Shown piece after piece: positions 25,000 through 33,075 of a stretch of DNA of 39,851 nucleotides. A program made the position numbers and the translations under genes. The DNA comes from Bacteroidota bacterium (lineage in GTDB: Bacteria; Bacteroidota; Bacteroidia; Chitinophagales; Chitinophagaceae), in contig JAFDYE010000275.1 of assembly GCA_018267585.1 (NCBI GenBank), positions 1-39,851 on the forward strand, given 5' to 3'. The notes under the pieces were generated by a model. The model did not search any database. It saw nothing but the letters and a program-made list of their open reading frames with translations, and was not told where the DNA came from. Positions within the stretch are counted from its first letter, which is position 1, and every line of letters starts with the position of its first letter.

Positions 25000-27900
25000 T
25001 TAAAATTTAAGGCTTACTCCAACAAGATATTGTCTGCTATTAGGATACGCGCCCTCATCGATGCCGAATTCCGTCACGCCATTGCCGGTGATCTCCGGAT
25101 CGGGCCCCGTATACCTGGTCACGGTGAAGACATTCGTCACCTGCACATAGAACCGCATATTCTGAATGCCGGCCTTTTTTACCAGGTCTCTTGGCAGCGT
25201 ATAGCCAAGCATCGCATTCTTCGCCCGGAAATACGACCCGCTTTCGATATAATAGCTATTGGGAGAGCCGTTGGTGCTGGCAAAACCGGCATTTTCCTGT
25301 ACAGGGGCCCTGGCATTCATATGACCGGGCGTCCAGCTGTCATACAGTGCCGTATGACTCTTTCCTCCACCGAAGGAAGGATAAAAATCCGTCCACCACC
25401 GCACCATATTCCAGATCTGGTTGCCATGGACGCCGTAGAAAAAAACAGAGAAGTCAAAACCCTTGTACGCAGCCCCCAGATTGATGCCATAGTTGAAGTC
25501 CGGGTTCGGATTGCCGATAAAGGTCCGGTCTGCATCCGTGACCTGACCGTCCCCATCCACATCCGCATACCGCCAACGTCCTACGCCCTCATCCGTCTGA
25601 TACACCGCCGACGGATCGTTCTTGGACTGCTGCGCAGCAGCATCGGCCTTCGTAATATCGTCCGCAGTATTCCAGAAGCCGGCAATCTTATATCCGTAAA
25701 AAGAACCTACCGGATGCCCGACCTGGTTGCGGATGAACTTCTGACCGAAATTCCTTCCATCACCCGACAGGAAATAGTTGGTGGACTGCGTAACCTTCGT
25801 GATCTTGTTGTTGAAAGAAGTAAAGGTCAGCGTCGTGCTCAGCTTCAGGTCCTTGCCGACAGTCTTCCTGGCACTGACCGAGAAATCCACTCCATGATTC
25901 TGCATGGCCGCTACATTCTGATAGGGAGGCTTACCCGAGCCATAGGTGCCGGGCAACGTCGGGTTATACAAAAGATCCTTGATCGACTTGATGTAATAAT
26001 CCGCAGTGACGTCGACCGCCCCTTTGAAAAGACTGGCATCAAAACCGATATTGGTATTGCCATCGCGCTCCCACTTAGCATCCGGATTGCCGATCTGGTA
26101 GACAGAAAATCCCTCCACTACCGAGTTATTGGTCCCCGCTATATCGTAATAATTATTAGCTTTCATACCCTTAAAAGTATAATACGCGTTGTCGGCCCCA
26201 AGGTTGATCTGGTTTCCCATAACACCCCACCCTCCGCGTATCTTCAGGTCCGTCAGCCAGGGTATATCCTCCATGAACTTCTCCTGGGATATCCTCCAGC
26301 CTATAGAAAAAGCAGGGAAGACACCATAAGGATGATTCTTGAACTTCGATGACCGGTCACGCCTCACCGTGGCGCTCAACAGGTACCTGTCCTTGAATGC
26401 ATAATCCACCCGGCCGAACTCCGACCACAGCCCATAGCCGCCTCTGGTGCTGTTGGCCGTTATGCTGCCCGAAGCGCTGGAGAGCGTAACATAGTCGGGA
26501 CTAAAAGAAAAATAGCCAAAACCGGTCGCCCCGAGTGTCTGCGACTCCTCGTCATAGCTCTCCACACCCGCCAGTAATTTAAGATCGTGATCGCCAAAAA
26601 TATTGTGATACGAGATCGTATTGCTCCAGGTCCAGTCATTACCCGAATACGAAGACTCGGAGTAAGAATTGGTCAGCGTATTTTCCTTGTTCTCATAAGT
26701 GGGATACGTAAAACTATGGGCGTTTCCGCTATAGTCCTCGCCGCCGAAAGACGTCCGGACCGTAAAATGTTTCAGAAGATCCACCTCCGCATACACGTTC
26801 CCGAATAATCGCCGGTCAAGGCTCCTGTCATTGGATGTACGCTCCTGTGTTGCCACCGGATTGGGCGAATCTCCCAGGTCGGCGCTCGAGCTCGTACCGC
26901 CATAGTTACCCTCGATATCGTGTACCGGAATGATAGGCTGCTCCCTGAATGAATAGGCAATCGCCCCGTACGCCTGCAATGGTGTCACTTTTGGATTCCG
27001 GCCGATGCTGTAGGACATGTTCTCGCCCACCCGTATATCCTTCGTAATATTAAAGCTCGTATTCGCCCGGATGACGTATTTCCGGAGATAGGTGTTGATG
27101 ATAACCCCCTGCTGGTTGAAATAATTTAGCGAGAAAAGATAACGGGCATTATCCGTAGCCCCGCTGACACTGATGTTCTGGTTGGTCATTGGCGCAGATC
27201 GGGTTATCTCTTTGAACCAGTCCGTACCCGTTTTGTTGGCCTTTGTGATCTGATAAAAGCTGTTCGGGTCGTTCGGATCGGTATAGTTCGTATTCACGAA
27301 ATAAAGAGAGGGGTCCACCGATGCGTCACCCTCGCGTGCACCGGCCGGATTAATATAGTCGGGTAGCACGGGCTCAGGACCACCGCCGTATAGAACATCC
27401 GCAGAACCAGGCGCTACCGGGGTTCCAGAGTTAGCCAGCGCCTCGAATTTCAGCTTGGCCATATCCAGTGGGCTCAGGATATGCCATATATTGTTCCGCT
27501 TCACAGTTTGAAATCCGGTGTAGGAATCATAAGAGATTACCGGCTTGCCATTCTTTCCCTTCTTTGTCGTCAGGATAATAACCCCGTTCGCCGCCCGCGA
27601 TCCATAAATAGAAGCAGCACCGGCGTCCTTTAAGATCTGCACAGAGGCGATATCGTTCGGATTGAGATCCGAAATATTCAGCGTCGGCACCCCGTCAACC
27701 ACATACAACGGCGTATTGTCCCCAAAGGTGTTGATCCCCCGTATCCTTACCTGCGGCTGCTCTCCCGGCTGACCACTCCCGATAACCGTAACACCAGGCG
27801 CCTGCCCCTGCAGTTGGCTCGTTATCTGGTTGGTCGGCTGCTTGTTCATATCCTCCACGTTCACCACAGATACCGCCCCGGTAAGGTCCTTCCTTTTGGT

Positions 27901-28665
27901 CGATCCATAACCTACCGCCACCACCTCCACGTCGCTCAACTGCTTATTCGCCAGGGTCAGGGAAAAAGCATACGTCGTCCTGCCCTTTAGTATCGTGACC
28001 TTTTCCGTATTATAGCCTACATAAGAGATCAGGAGAATATCACCCGGCAAAGCGCTGATGCTGAATCTCCCGTCGATGTCCGTTTCAGTCCCGCCGCTCT
28101 TCCCCTCGATTCGGATGCTGGCCTTGTTCACAGGCTGTCCCAACTCGTCGACAACCCGGCCGGTGATCGTTTCAAATGCAGGACTCTCCGCCTCCTCCAC
28201 TGCCGTCTTCGTCACCACAATACTCTTGTCGACAATGGAAAAGCGCAGCAACCGGCCCTTCAAGCAGATATCCAGCACCTCCTGCAGCGGCGCATCCTTC
28301 ACAAAAAGACTCACCTTATCCGCCGGAGAGATCCATTCACTGCGATAAAGGAAATTGTACCCGGTCTGGTAGTGTATCTCCCGGAAAACCTTCTCCAGCG
28401 GGATTTCTTTACCGGATAAGGTCACGGTCTGCGCAACACTTGAAGCGCTCGCCTGCGTCATGAACGCCAATAGCAGAAAAGAGGTAATTCGCATGTAGAG
28501 GAAGATCTTTTTTCGCATCTTCGGGCTTGTCTCAAAATTTAGCCCCCGGCGCGAAATGGTTAGTGTCGGGCCTTCGGCCAGCGAACCCGCGGTTCGTCTG
28601 GTCCGCACAAAGCTTCGCCTGCACGAAACTTTGCGATCAGCAGTTAATTGCATAGTTTTGTTCAC
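25000..28665 (-). CDS. SusC/RagA-family TonB-linked transporter with N-terminal STN signalling domain
   Basis: A 1221-aa TonB-dependent transducer. After a signal peptide (hydrophobic core ITSFLLLAFMTQASA) comes an STN domain at about residues 80-155 (VTLSGKEIPLEKVFREIHYQ...VSLFVKDAPLQEVLDICLKG), then a carboxypeptidase-regulatory-like domain (ITGRVVDELGQPVNKASIRIEG), the plug (VVAVGYGSTKRKDLTGAVSVV, IYGSRAANGVIILTTKKG) and a barrel ending YLVGVSLKF. The STN domain contacts a FecR anti-sigma factor, which is encoded 117 bp upstream. The first 49 residues are very basic and precede the signal peptide, so the true start may be the ATG at 28518. Long N-terminal n-regions are common in this family, so I keep 28665. 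Confidence 0.93.
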   Translation of the reverse strand: MNKTMQLTADRKVSCRRSFVRTRRTAGSLAEGPTLTISRRGLNFETSPKMRKKIFLYMRITSFLLLAFMTQASASSVAQTVTLSGKEIPLEKVFREIHYQTGYNFLYRSEWISPADKVSLFVKDAPLQEVLDICLKGRLLRFSIVDKSIVVTKTAVEEAESPAFETITGRVVDELGQPVNKASIRIEGKSGGTETDIDGRFSISALPGDILLISYVGYNTEKVTILKGRTTYAFSLTLANKQLSDVEVVAVGYGSTKRKDLTGAVSVVNVEDMNKQPTNQITSQLQGQAPGVTVIGSGQPGEQPQVRIRGINTFGDNTPLYVVDGVPTLNISDLNPNDIASVQILKDAGAASIYGSRAANGVIILTTKKGKNGKPVISYDSYTGFQTVKRNNIWHILSPLDMAKLKFEALANSGTPVAPGSADVLYGGGPEPVLPDYINPAGAREGDASVDPSLYFVNTNYTDPNDPNSFYQITKANKTGTDWFKEITRSAPMTNQNISVSGATDNARYLFSLNYFNQQGVIINTYLRKYVIRANTSFNITKDIRVGENMSYSIGRNPKVTPLQAYGAIAYSFREQPIIPVHDIEGNYGGTSSSADLGDSPNPVATQERTSNDRSLDRRLFGNVYAEVDLLKHFTVRTSFGGEDYSGNAHSFTYPTYENKENTLTNSYSESSYSGNDWTWSNTISYHNIFGDHDLKLLAGVESYDEESQTLGATGFGYFSFSPDYVTLSSASGSITANSTRGGYGLWSEFGRVDYAFKDRYLLSATVRRDRSSKFKNHPYGVFPAFSIGWRISQEKFMEDIPWLTDLKIRGGWGVMGNQINLGADNAYYTFKGMKANNYYDIAGTNNSVVEGFSVYQIGNPDAKWERDGNTNIGFDASLFKGAVDVTADYYIKSIKDLLYNPTLPGTYGSGKPPYQNVAAMQNHGVDFSVSARKTVGKDLKLSTTLTFTSFNNKITKVTQSTNYFLSGDGRNFGQKFIRNQVGHPVGSFYGYKIAGFWNTADDITKADAAAQQSKNDPSAVYQTDEGVGRWRYADVDGDGQVTDADRTFIGNPNPDFNYGINLGAAYKGFDFSVFFYGVHGNQIWNMVRWWTDFYPSFGGGKSHTALYDSWTPGHMNARAPVQENAGFASTNGSPNSYYIESGSYFRAKNAMLGYTLPRDLVKKAGIQNMRFYVQVTNVFTVTRYTGPDPEITGNGVTEFGIDEGAYPNSRQYLVGVSLKF

Positions 28666-28782
28666 TTTGGGTCTGCCCGGATGACCCCGGTCAGACGGGT
28701 TCAGAAATAAAAACAGTCTTTCCCGGACTTTTATTCAACAAGACCCATATTCGCCGGAAGTGCTTCCAACCACTTCCGGTTT

Positions 28783-29961
28783 TTAATTGGGCATGATGAC
28801 AATTTTTTGACCGGTAACCCGGAAATGCACACCGCCATATTCCAGCAGCTTCAACACCGTTGCTATCGGAGTATTCCGGCCGATCATACCGCTGAAATGT
28901 CCCACCGGCCTGGCTCCCTCATATACGATGTCTACGTCATACCATCGGCTGATCTGGCGCATGATCGTCTCGATATCCAGCCGGTTGAAATCGAACGTCC
29001 CGTTCTTCCACGCCAATACCTCTTCGAGGTCTGCATCCGGTTCGACCCGCAAGCCCCCCCCGCCCTCCGCCACCGCCTGCTGACCCGGCTTTAGCACCAG
29101 TTGATGTCCTTCCGCCACCACCCGCACAGCTCCGTCGACAAGCGTGGTCTTTACAGCGGGCTCATCGTCATATGCATTGACATTGAATCCCGTCCCCAAA
29201 ACCTCCACCTTCACACCGTTGACCTTAACAAAAAAAGGAGCCCCCGCTTTCCTGGCAATCTGGAAATAGGCTTCCCCCTTCAGTTCCACAGTCCGGTCCT
29301 TACCCGTAAAAGTCGTAGGATATAGCAGCGTCGATGACGCATTCAGCCATACCTTGCTGCCATCGGCAAGATTCACCTGATATTGTCCCCCGCGGGGCGT
29401 CGAGATAGTATTGAATGCAGACCCATCCTTTTTCAAAGCCCGATAGCTGAGTGCGCTCCCCTCGCCGGACTTGACGATCTCGGCATTGCCATCATCTGCT
29501 ATCGTACCGCCTTTTGCGTCATCCAGGGCAATTACCTTTCCGCTCGCAAGCGTCAGCAACGCCTTATTCCTGCCCGGGAGAATAGCACGGATGGTATCCT
29601 TTCGCTGCTCCGCCCGCGCAACAACAGGCAAGCCTTCCTCCTTCCTGAAAAGAAGACTGGCCCCCCAGACCACAGACAAAAGCACCGCCGCAGCCAGCCC
29701 CCATCTCACTATCACCTGGATACGAAGACGCGCTCCGTCCCGCCCGTATATCGTCTCCAGCACCCTGGCCCCACGTTCTTCACCCATACCCCCCTCCATC
29801 CCTCCGGACGTAGCGGCATTCTCCAGCGCGATCCCAATAACCCTCTGGGCCTCCGCTTCATTCTCAGATAATTGCAACAGCTCGAGCAGCTCCTTCCTTT
29901 CCTCCTCCGTAGCCTCATCCCTCATACACCGCTCCATCAGTTGCTCAATTCGGCTCATCAT
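28783..29961 (-). CDS. FecR-family anti-sigma factor
   Basis: A 392-aa single-pass inner-membrane regulator. Residues 1-80 are the cytoplasmic sigma-binding part, a transmembrane helix covers about 83-105 (VIVRWGLAAAVLLSVVWGASLLF), the periplasmic FecR domain covers about 185-300 (STPRGGQYQVNLADGSKVWLN, VELKGEAYFQIA, VEVLGTGFNVNAYD), and a C-terminal DUF4974-like domain ends in VHFRVTGQKIVIM. It relays the state of the STN-type SusC to its sigma factor. It is the first gene of the FecR-SusC-SusD group and is divergent from the ECF sigma gene. A second ATG immediately follows the first. Confidence 0.95.
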   Translation of the reverse strand: MMSRIEQLMERCMRDEATEEERKELLELLQLSENEAEAQRVIGIALENAATSGGMEGGMGEERGARVLETIYGRDGARLRIQVIVRWGLAAAVLLSVVWGASLLFRKEEGLPVVARAEQRKDTIRAILPGRNKALLTLASGKVIALDDAKGGTIADDGNAEIVKSGEGSALSYRALKKDGSAFNTISTPRGGQYQVNLADGSKVWLNASSTLLYPTTFTGKDRTVELKGEAYFQIARKAGAPFFVKVNGVKVEVLGTGFNVNAYDDEPAVKTTLVDGAVRVVAEGHQLVLKPGQQAVAEGGGGLRVEPDADLEEVLAWKNGTFDFNRLDIETIMRQISRWYDVDIVYEGARPVGHFSGMIGRNTPIATVLKLLEYGGVHFRVTGQKIVIMPN

Positions 29962-29979
29962 GATTCATGTATATCATAA

Positions 29980-30009
29980 TAGACGCACGAAAATCAAATT
30001 CGGGGGTAC
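29980..30009 (-). promoter_or_regulatory. Candidate ECF-sigma promoter of the fecR-susC-susD group
   Basis: On the minus strand GTACCC (30009-30004) and CGTCTA (29985-29980) are 18 nt apart. CGTC-type -10 elements and a spacer of this length are typical of ECF sigma promoters. The -10 element lies 18 nt upstream of the fecR ATG. No motif search was possible, so this rests on visual match. Confidence 0.45.
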
Positions 30010-30058
30010 TACATTCAAAATTTTTTTTTAATTTCATAACATACCGAACCACGACTAC

Positions 30059-30610
30059 TTGGAGGAAAATATCGCTCACGAAAAAGAGCTGCTTTGTAAA
30101 ATAGCGCTAGGCGACCAACACGCTTTCGGGCTGCTGTTCAGGTCCCATAGCACAACCATATACCTCACCGCCCTCCGGCTGACCCAGTCCCCCGCCGTCT
30201 CCGAAGAGATCGTACAGGACGTTTTTATGAAGGTCTGGCTCCGACGGACATCCCTACCCCGGATCCTGCAGTTCAAAGCCTGGCTGTTCACCATCGCGCA
30301 AAACACCATCTACAGCGCCATGAGAAAAAGATACAGGGAATTAACGATCCAACGCAGTATAAACGCAGCTTCCTCCCTCCCCCAGCCCGCAGAAGACCAA
30401 AACACCGGCTACGAACAGCTGCTGGAAGAAGCAGTCGACCACCTCCCCTCCAAACAAAAGAATACCTATATCCTGATAAAAAAAGAAGGCCTCAAAAGAC
30501 AGGAGGCCGCCTCCATCCTCAACGTCTCCGCAGAGACCGTCAAGTCCAACCTCGAACAGGCCATCCGCAATATAAAAGCGTATTGTATCTCAAAAAAAGA
30601 AGCTACCTGA
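30059..30610 (+). CDS. ECF RNA polymerase sigma factor (FecI-like)
   Basis: A 183-aa sigma-70 family protein. Region 2 spans about residues 22-90 (AFGLLFRSHSTTIYLTALRLT, VSEEIVQDVFMKVWLRR, FKAWLFTIAQNTIYSAMRKRY). Region 4 spans about 120-175 (AVDHLPSKQKNTYILIKKEGLKRQEAA begins it, then ILNVSAETVKSNLEQAIRNIK). It starts with TTG at 30059: the frame is closed by a stop at 30029-30031 and contains no earlier ATG or GTG. It is encoded divergently from its presumed anti-sigma FecR, whereas in most such loci of the phylum sigma and fecR are co-directional. Confidence 0.92.
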   Translation: MEENIAHEKELLCKIALGDQHAFGLLFRSHSTTIYLTALRLTQSPAVSEEIVQDVFMKVWLRRTSLPRILQFKAWLFTIAQNTIYSAMRKRYRELTIQRSINAASSLPQPAEDQNTGYEQLLEEAVDHLPSKQKNTYILIKKEGLKRQEAASILNVSAETVKSNLEQAIRNIKAYCISKKEAT

Positions 30611-30669
30611 TCACTTCCCCGCCCCCGCAGGGCCTCCCAACACCCCTGCTTTCCAACCAACAATATCCG

Positions 30670-31422
30670 TTAACAAGTTTTTTGCAGTTCCCCCCTCCTT
30701 CTGTACAACACCACAAAATACCCCGCCGACACCCCGGCCGCCAGATGCTTCAACGTATGCCCGCTAAGGCCGATCCCCCGATATACCTCCCAATCCTGCC
30801 ACTCCAGAACCTTCGCGGCCCCATACCAGATAACAACCCAGACCAACGCCCGCACCCTCCCATCCCTTTCCCCATAAAGCCCCGGGATCACCGGTATCAT
30901 CACCATCGGATAGAACTGCACCCAATAGTACAGCCGCAGATCACCAAACCCCCATTCCTCCGTAAAATGCCACAGCCAGACACTCCCCACACCAACCACT
31001 AGCAATGGAACAAGCACCGCCATCCCGATCCGGAGACTGACAAACTCCGCTACCACTACCGAAAACAACGCCATAAATACGATCGTCATCGGCATCCGGT
31101 CCCAAACCAGCCTGTCATTGTCCGGACTCCAATGATACCACGCCGAACCCACACCCGTAAGCGCAACACCCAGAAAAAGCACGCCATACAACAACGCAAA
31201 ACCCCGCCCGCCGGCCCCCCGCACCACCGCGACCAGCCCCGCAATACCAACGGCCAGCAACAAAATATTGCTGAACACATTCGCCCCATTGGGAACTCCC
31301 AAAAACTCCCCGGCGCCTGCAAAACGATGAAAGACCACAGGCTGAGCCATCGGAGGCAGCAAAAAGACCACGACCACCGACACAACCGTCAGCGCCGCCA
31401 GCAAACAATGCTTATAATTCAT
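30670..31422 (-). CDS. Alkaline ceramidase-like membrane hydrolase (CREST superfamily)
   Basis: A 250-aa polytopic membrane protein with about seven hydrophobic helices. The metal-site residues of the CREST superfamily are all present: S93-x3-H97 (SAWYH), D108 (VWDRMPM) and H222-x3-H226 (GHTLKH). WSPDNDRLVWDRMPMTIVFM is the block typical of bacterial ceramidase-domain proteins. It would hydrolyse an amide or ester of a sphingolipid-like or other membrane lipid; Bacteroidota often make sphingolipids. The gene lies downstream of a Crp/Fnr regulator on the same strand, and two palindromes are found in and next to the 62-bp gap. Confidence 0.85.
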   Translation of the reverse strand: MNYKHCLLAALTVVSVVVVFLLPPMAQPVVFHRFAGAGEFLGVPNGANVFSNILLLAVGIAGLVAVVRGAGGRGFALLYGVLFLGVALTGVGSAWYHWSPDNDRLVWDRMPMTIVFMALFSVVVAEFVSLRIGMAVLVPLLVVGVGSVWLWHFTEEWGFGDLRLYYWVQFYPMVMIPVIPGLYGERDGRVRALVWVVIWYGAAKVLEWQDWEVYRGIGLSGHTLKHLAAGVSAGYFVVLYRRRGELQKTC

Positions 31423-31429
31423 TGGATCT

Positions 31430-31453
31430 CTTATTTAACGGTCGCTAAATAAG
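31430..31453. promoter_or_regulatory. Operator-like inverted repeat before the ceramidase gene
   Basis: CTTATTTA and TAAATAAG flank an 8-nt spacer (ACGGTCGC) whose CG and CG also pair, giving a near-continuous 24-bp palindrome. It ends 7 nt before the ceramidase ATG. The form suits a dimeric repressor site, or a leader hairpin if transcribed. There is no T-tract that would make it a terminator. Confidence 0.5.
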
Positions 31454-31474
31454 CAAGAAAAACAGAGACAAAAT

Positions 31475-31488
31475 TTGACCCAGGTCAG
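31475..31488. promoter_or_regulatory. FNR-format palindrome TTGAC-N4-GTCAG
   Basis: TTGAC, CCAG, GTCAG: a 5-4-5 Crp/Fnr-type site with one mismatch at the outer base. It overlaps the stop codon of the first Crp/Fnr gene, with its centre about 59 nt upstream of the ceramidase start. Confidence 0.5.
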
Positions 31489-32045
31489 ATTCTCTTCGAC
31501 AACCTGCTCAGCGTTTCAAGATTTATCCCCAGGTAGGAAGCGATGTCCTTCCGCGGTATCCGCACCGTATCTGCTCCGAACAGCTCCTGAAAATACCTGA
31601 ACTTTTCCCTGGCTGACAACCTCCGCAACACATAATTCCGCTCCTCGCTGCGGATATAATATTCAGTAATGAGCTTTCGCCCCACGATATTGAACTCAGC
31701 AAAATCCCTGTATAACCCCTCCAACTCCTCGAACGAAATATAATAGACAGTCGTCTCCTCGACCGCCTGAATGAACTCGTAGCTCCTCTGCTTCCTGAAA
31801 AAGCTCTCGACCGATATCATAAACCCTCCCTCCAGCAACAGCCCGGAACACATCTCCACCCCATCCTTTAAATAGTAGATCCGAACCAATCCCTTCTCGA
31901 CAAAATATATCTTATCACAAACCTGCCCCTCTCTCAAAAGAAGCTCCCTCTTACCAAACACCTTCATTTTTAAGATCGAGTCAAGCCGCTCCCTTAGCCC
32001 AGCAGACAACGGAATAATACCCGCGATAAAATCATATACCATCAT
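31485..32045 (-). CDS. Crp/Fnr-family transcriptional regulator (copy 1)
   Basis: A 186-aa regulator. A cyclic nucleotide-binding-like beta roll covers residues about 15-115 (KRELLLREGQVCDKIYFVEKGLVRIYYLKDG). The dimer helix follows, and the C-terminal HTH ends in RIPRKDIASYLGINLETLSRLSKRI. The recognition helix carries E-T-L-S-R, the same E-x-x-S-R pattern FNR uses to read TTGA half-sites. It lacks the four-cysteine set of iron-sulfur FNR. I start at the MMVYDF methionine, because family members begin close to this motif and the upstream ATG at 32075 would overlap the divergent gene. It is divergent from copy 2 and upstream of the ceramidase gene. Confidence 0.88.
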   Translation of the reverse strand: MMVYDFIAGIIPLSAGLRERLDSILKMKVFGKRELLLREGQVCDKIYFVEKGLVRIYYLKDGVEMCSGLLLEGGFMISVESFFRKQRSYEFIQAVEETTVYYISFEELEGLYRDFAEFNIVGRKLITEYYIRSEERNYVLRRLSAREKFRYFQELFGADTVRIPRKDIASYLGINLETLSRLSKRI

Positions 32046-32056
32046 AGAATAAAATT

Positions 32057-32064
32057 TATTTTTG
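32057..32064 (+). promoter_or_regulatory. -7 element directly before Crp/Fnr copy 2
   Basis: TATTTTTG is a full match to TAnnTTTG and ends 4 nt before the GTG start at 32069, predicting a leaderless or near-leaderless transcript. No -33 TTG is visible at normal spacing. Confidence 0.5.
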
Positions 32065-32068
32065 CCCC

Positions 32069-32632
32069 GTGACATCCTTCTTCTCTTATATAAAAACCTT
32101 CACCCATCTCTCCGAGACCGGGGCCGCCGCCCTTGGCTCCGCCCTCGAACGGCTGGACCTGGAAAAAGGACATACACTTCTCCGCCCCGGCTCCGTCTGT
32201 CACTACCTCTGGTTCATTGAAAAAGGCCTCACCAGGACGTTCTATATCAAGGACGGGAAAGACGTCACAGACTGGATCAGCACCGAGAACTCCATCGCCG
32301 TCTCCATCATCAGCTTTCTTACCCGCAAACCTGACAGAAGAGGCATCCAGCTGCTCGAGGACTCCACGATCTGGGCAATCTCCTATACCAACCTCGAAAG
32401 ACTCTACCAGGAATACCCCGACATCGACCGCCTCGGCAGACTATTCCTCAGCCATGGCATCATCCAGCTGCAACAACGCTTTGACGACCTGCACTTTGCC
32501 ACCGCCCATGACCGCTATCAGCAGCTCATCGCAACCAATCCCTCGCTGGTCAACCGGGTCCCCCTCGGTATGATCGCTTCCTGGCTCGGCATCACACAGG
32601 AAACGCTCAGCCGCATTCGCTCGCAGTCCTGA
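32069..32632 (+). CDS. Crp/Fnr-family transcriptional regulator (copy 2)
   Basis: A 187-aa paralogue of the divergent regulator. The beta roll shows KGHTLLRPGSVCHYLWFIEKG and LTRTFYIKDGKDV. The C-terminal HTH is VPLGMIASWLGITQETLSRI, again with an FNR-like E-T-L-S-R recognition helix. There is a single cysteine in the sensor domain, so no iron-sulfur cluster is expected. The start codon is GTG (GTG-ACA-TCC). Ten nucleotides after the stop comes a perfect FNR-format palindrome, and then the DoxX-like gene on the same strand. The effector is unknown. Confidence 0.88.
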   Translation: MTSFFSYIKTFTHLSETGAAALGSALERLDLEKGHTLLRPGSVCHYLWFIEKGLTRTFYIKDGKDVTDWISTENSIAVSIISFLTRKPDRRGIQLLEDSTIWAISYTNLERLYQEYPDIDRLGRLFLSHGIIQLQQRFDDLHFATAHDRYQQLIATNPSLVNRVPLGMIASWLGITQETLSRIRSQS

Positions 32633-32641
32633 CTCACCGTT

Positions 32642-32657
32642 TTTGATATATATCAAA
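32642..32657. promoter_or_regulatory. Perfect FNR-type site before the DoxX-like gene
   Basis: TTTGATATATATCAAA is a perfect 16-bp palindrome containing the canonical FNR consensus TTGAT-N4-ATCAA. If the -7-like GAGCTTTG (32679-32686) is used, transcription would start near 32692 and the site would be centred near -42, the class II activator position. Confidence 0.65.
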
Positions 32658-32706
32658 GGAATTCCCCCCGTCCCGCCGGAGCTTTGTGGTATTAAAACAC
32701 CCGGTT

Positions 32707-33075
32707 ATGAATACCACACTTTGGATAGCCCAAATAATCCTCGCTGCCGCCTTCCTCTATTCAGGCATCTGTAAAACCATTCTCTCCGAACAGCAGCTCA
32801 TCGCCCGCGGTCAGACAGGCGTCGTCGGTCTCCGGCCCGGAAAGATCCACTTCATCGGTGTCTGCGAAATAGCCGGCTCCATCGGGATCATCCTTCCCCG
32901 GGCCTTGAATATACTACCTTTCCTCACAACCGCGACCGCCGCATGCTTCGCCGTGGTTATGCTGCTCGCCGCACCCATCCACTATCGCCTGAAAGAGCCC
33001 GGGAACGTGGCCACCAACATGACACTCCTCCTGCTCTCCCTGTTCGTCATCCTCGGACGCAGCGGCATCTTATAG
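32707..33075 (+). CDS. DoxX-like family membrane protein
   Basis: A 122-aa protein with four hydrophobic helices. WIAQIILAAAFLYSGICKTI opens the protein, and GKIHFIGVCEIAGSIGIILPRAL is the DoxX-like GxxEIxGAxGLxLP block. Members sit in the inner membrane and are often linked to redox or quinone-related functions, though the role of this group is unclear. The ATG at 32707 is preferred to an upstream in-frame GTG that overlaps the -7-like element. It follows Crp/Fnr copy 2 and the FNR-type palindrome, and its stop overlaps the 3' end of the convergent MocR gene by 6 nt. Confidence 0.85.
   Translation: MNTTLWIAQIILAAAFLYSGICKTILSEQQLIARGQTGVVGLRPGKIHFIGVCEIAGSIGIILPRALNILPFLTTATAACFAVVMLLAAPIHYRLKEPGNVATNMTLLLLSLFVILGRSGIL

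Noticed and set aside
25030-26352. Long plus-strand open frame opposite the second susC
   Set aside because: It lies wholly antisense to a clear SusC barrel; its arginine/isoleucine-rich translation is the usual shadow of C-ending codons.
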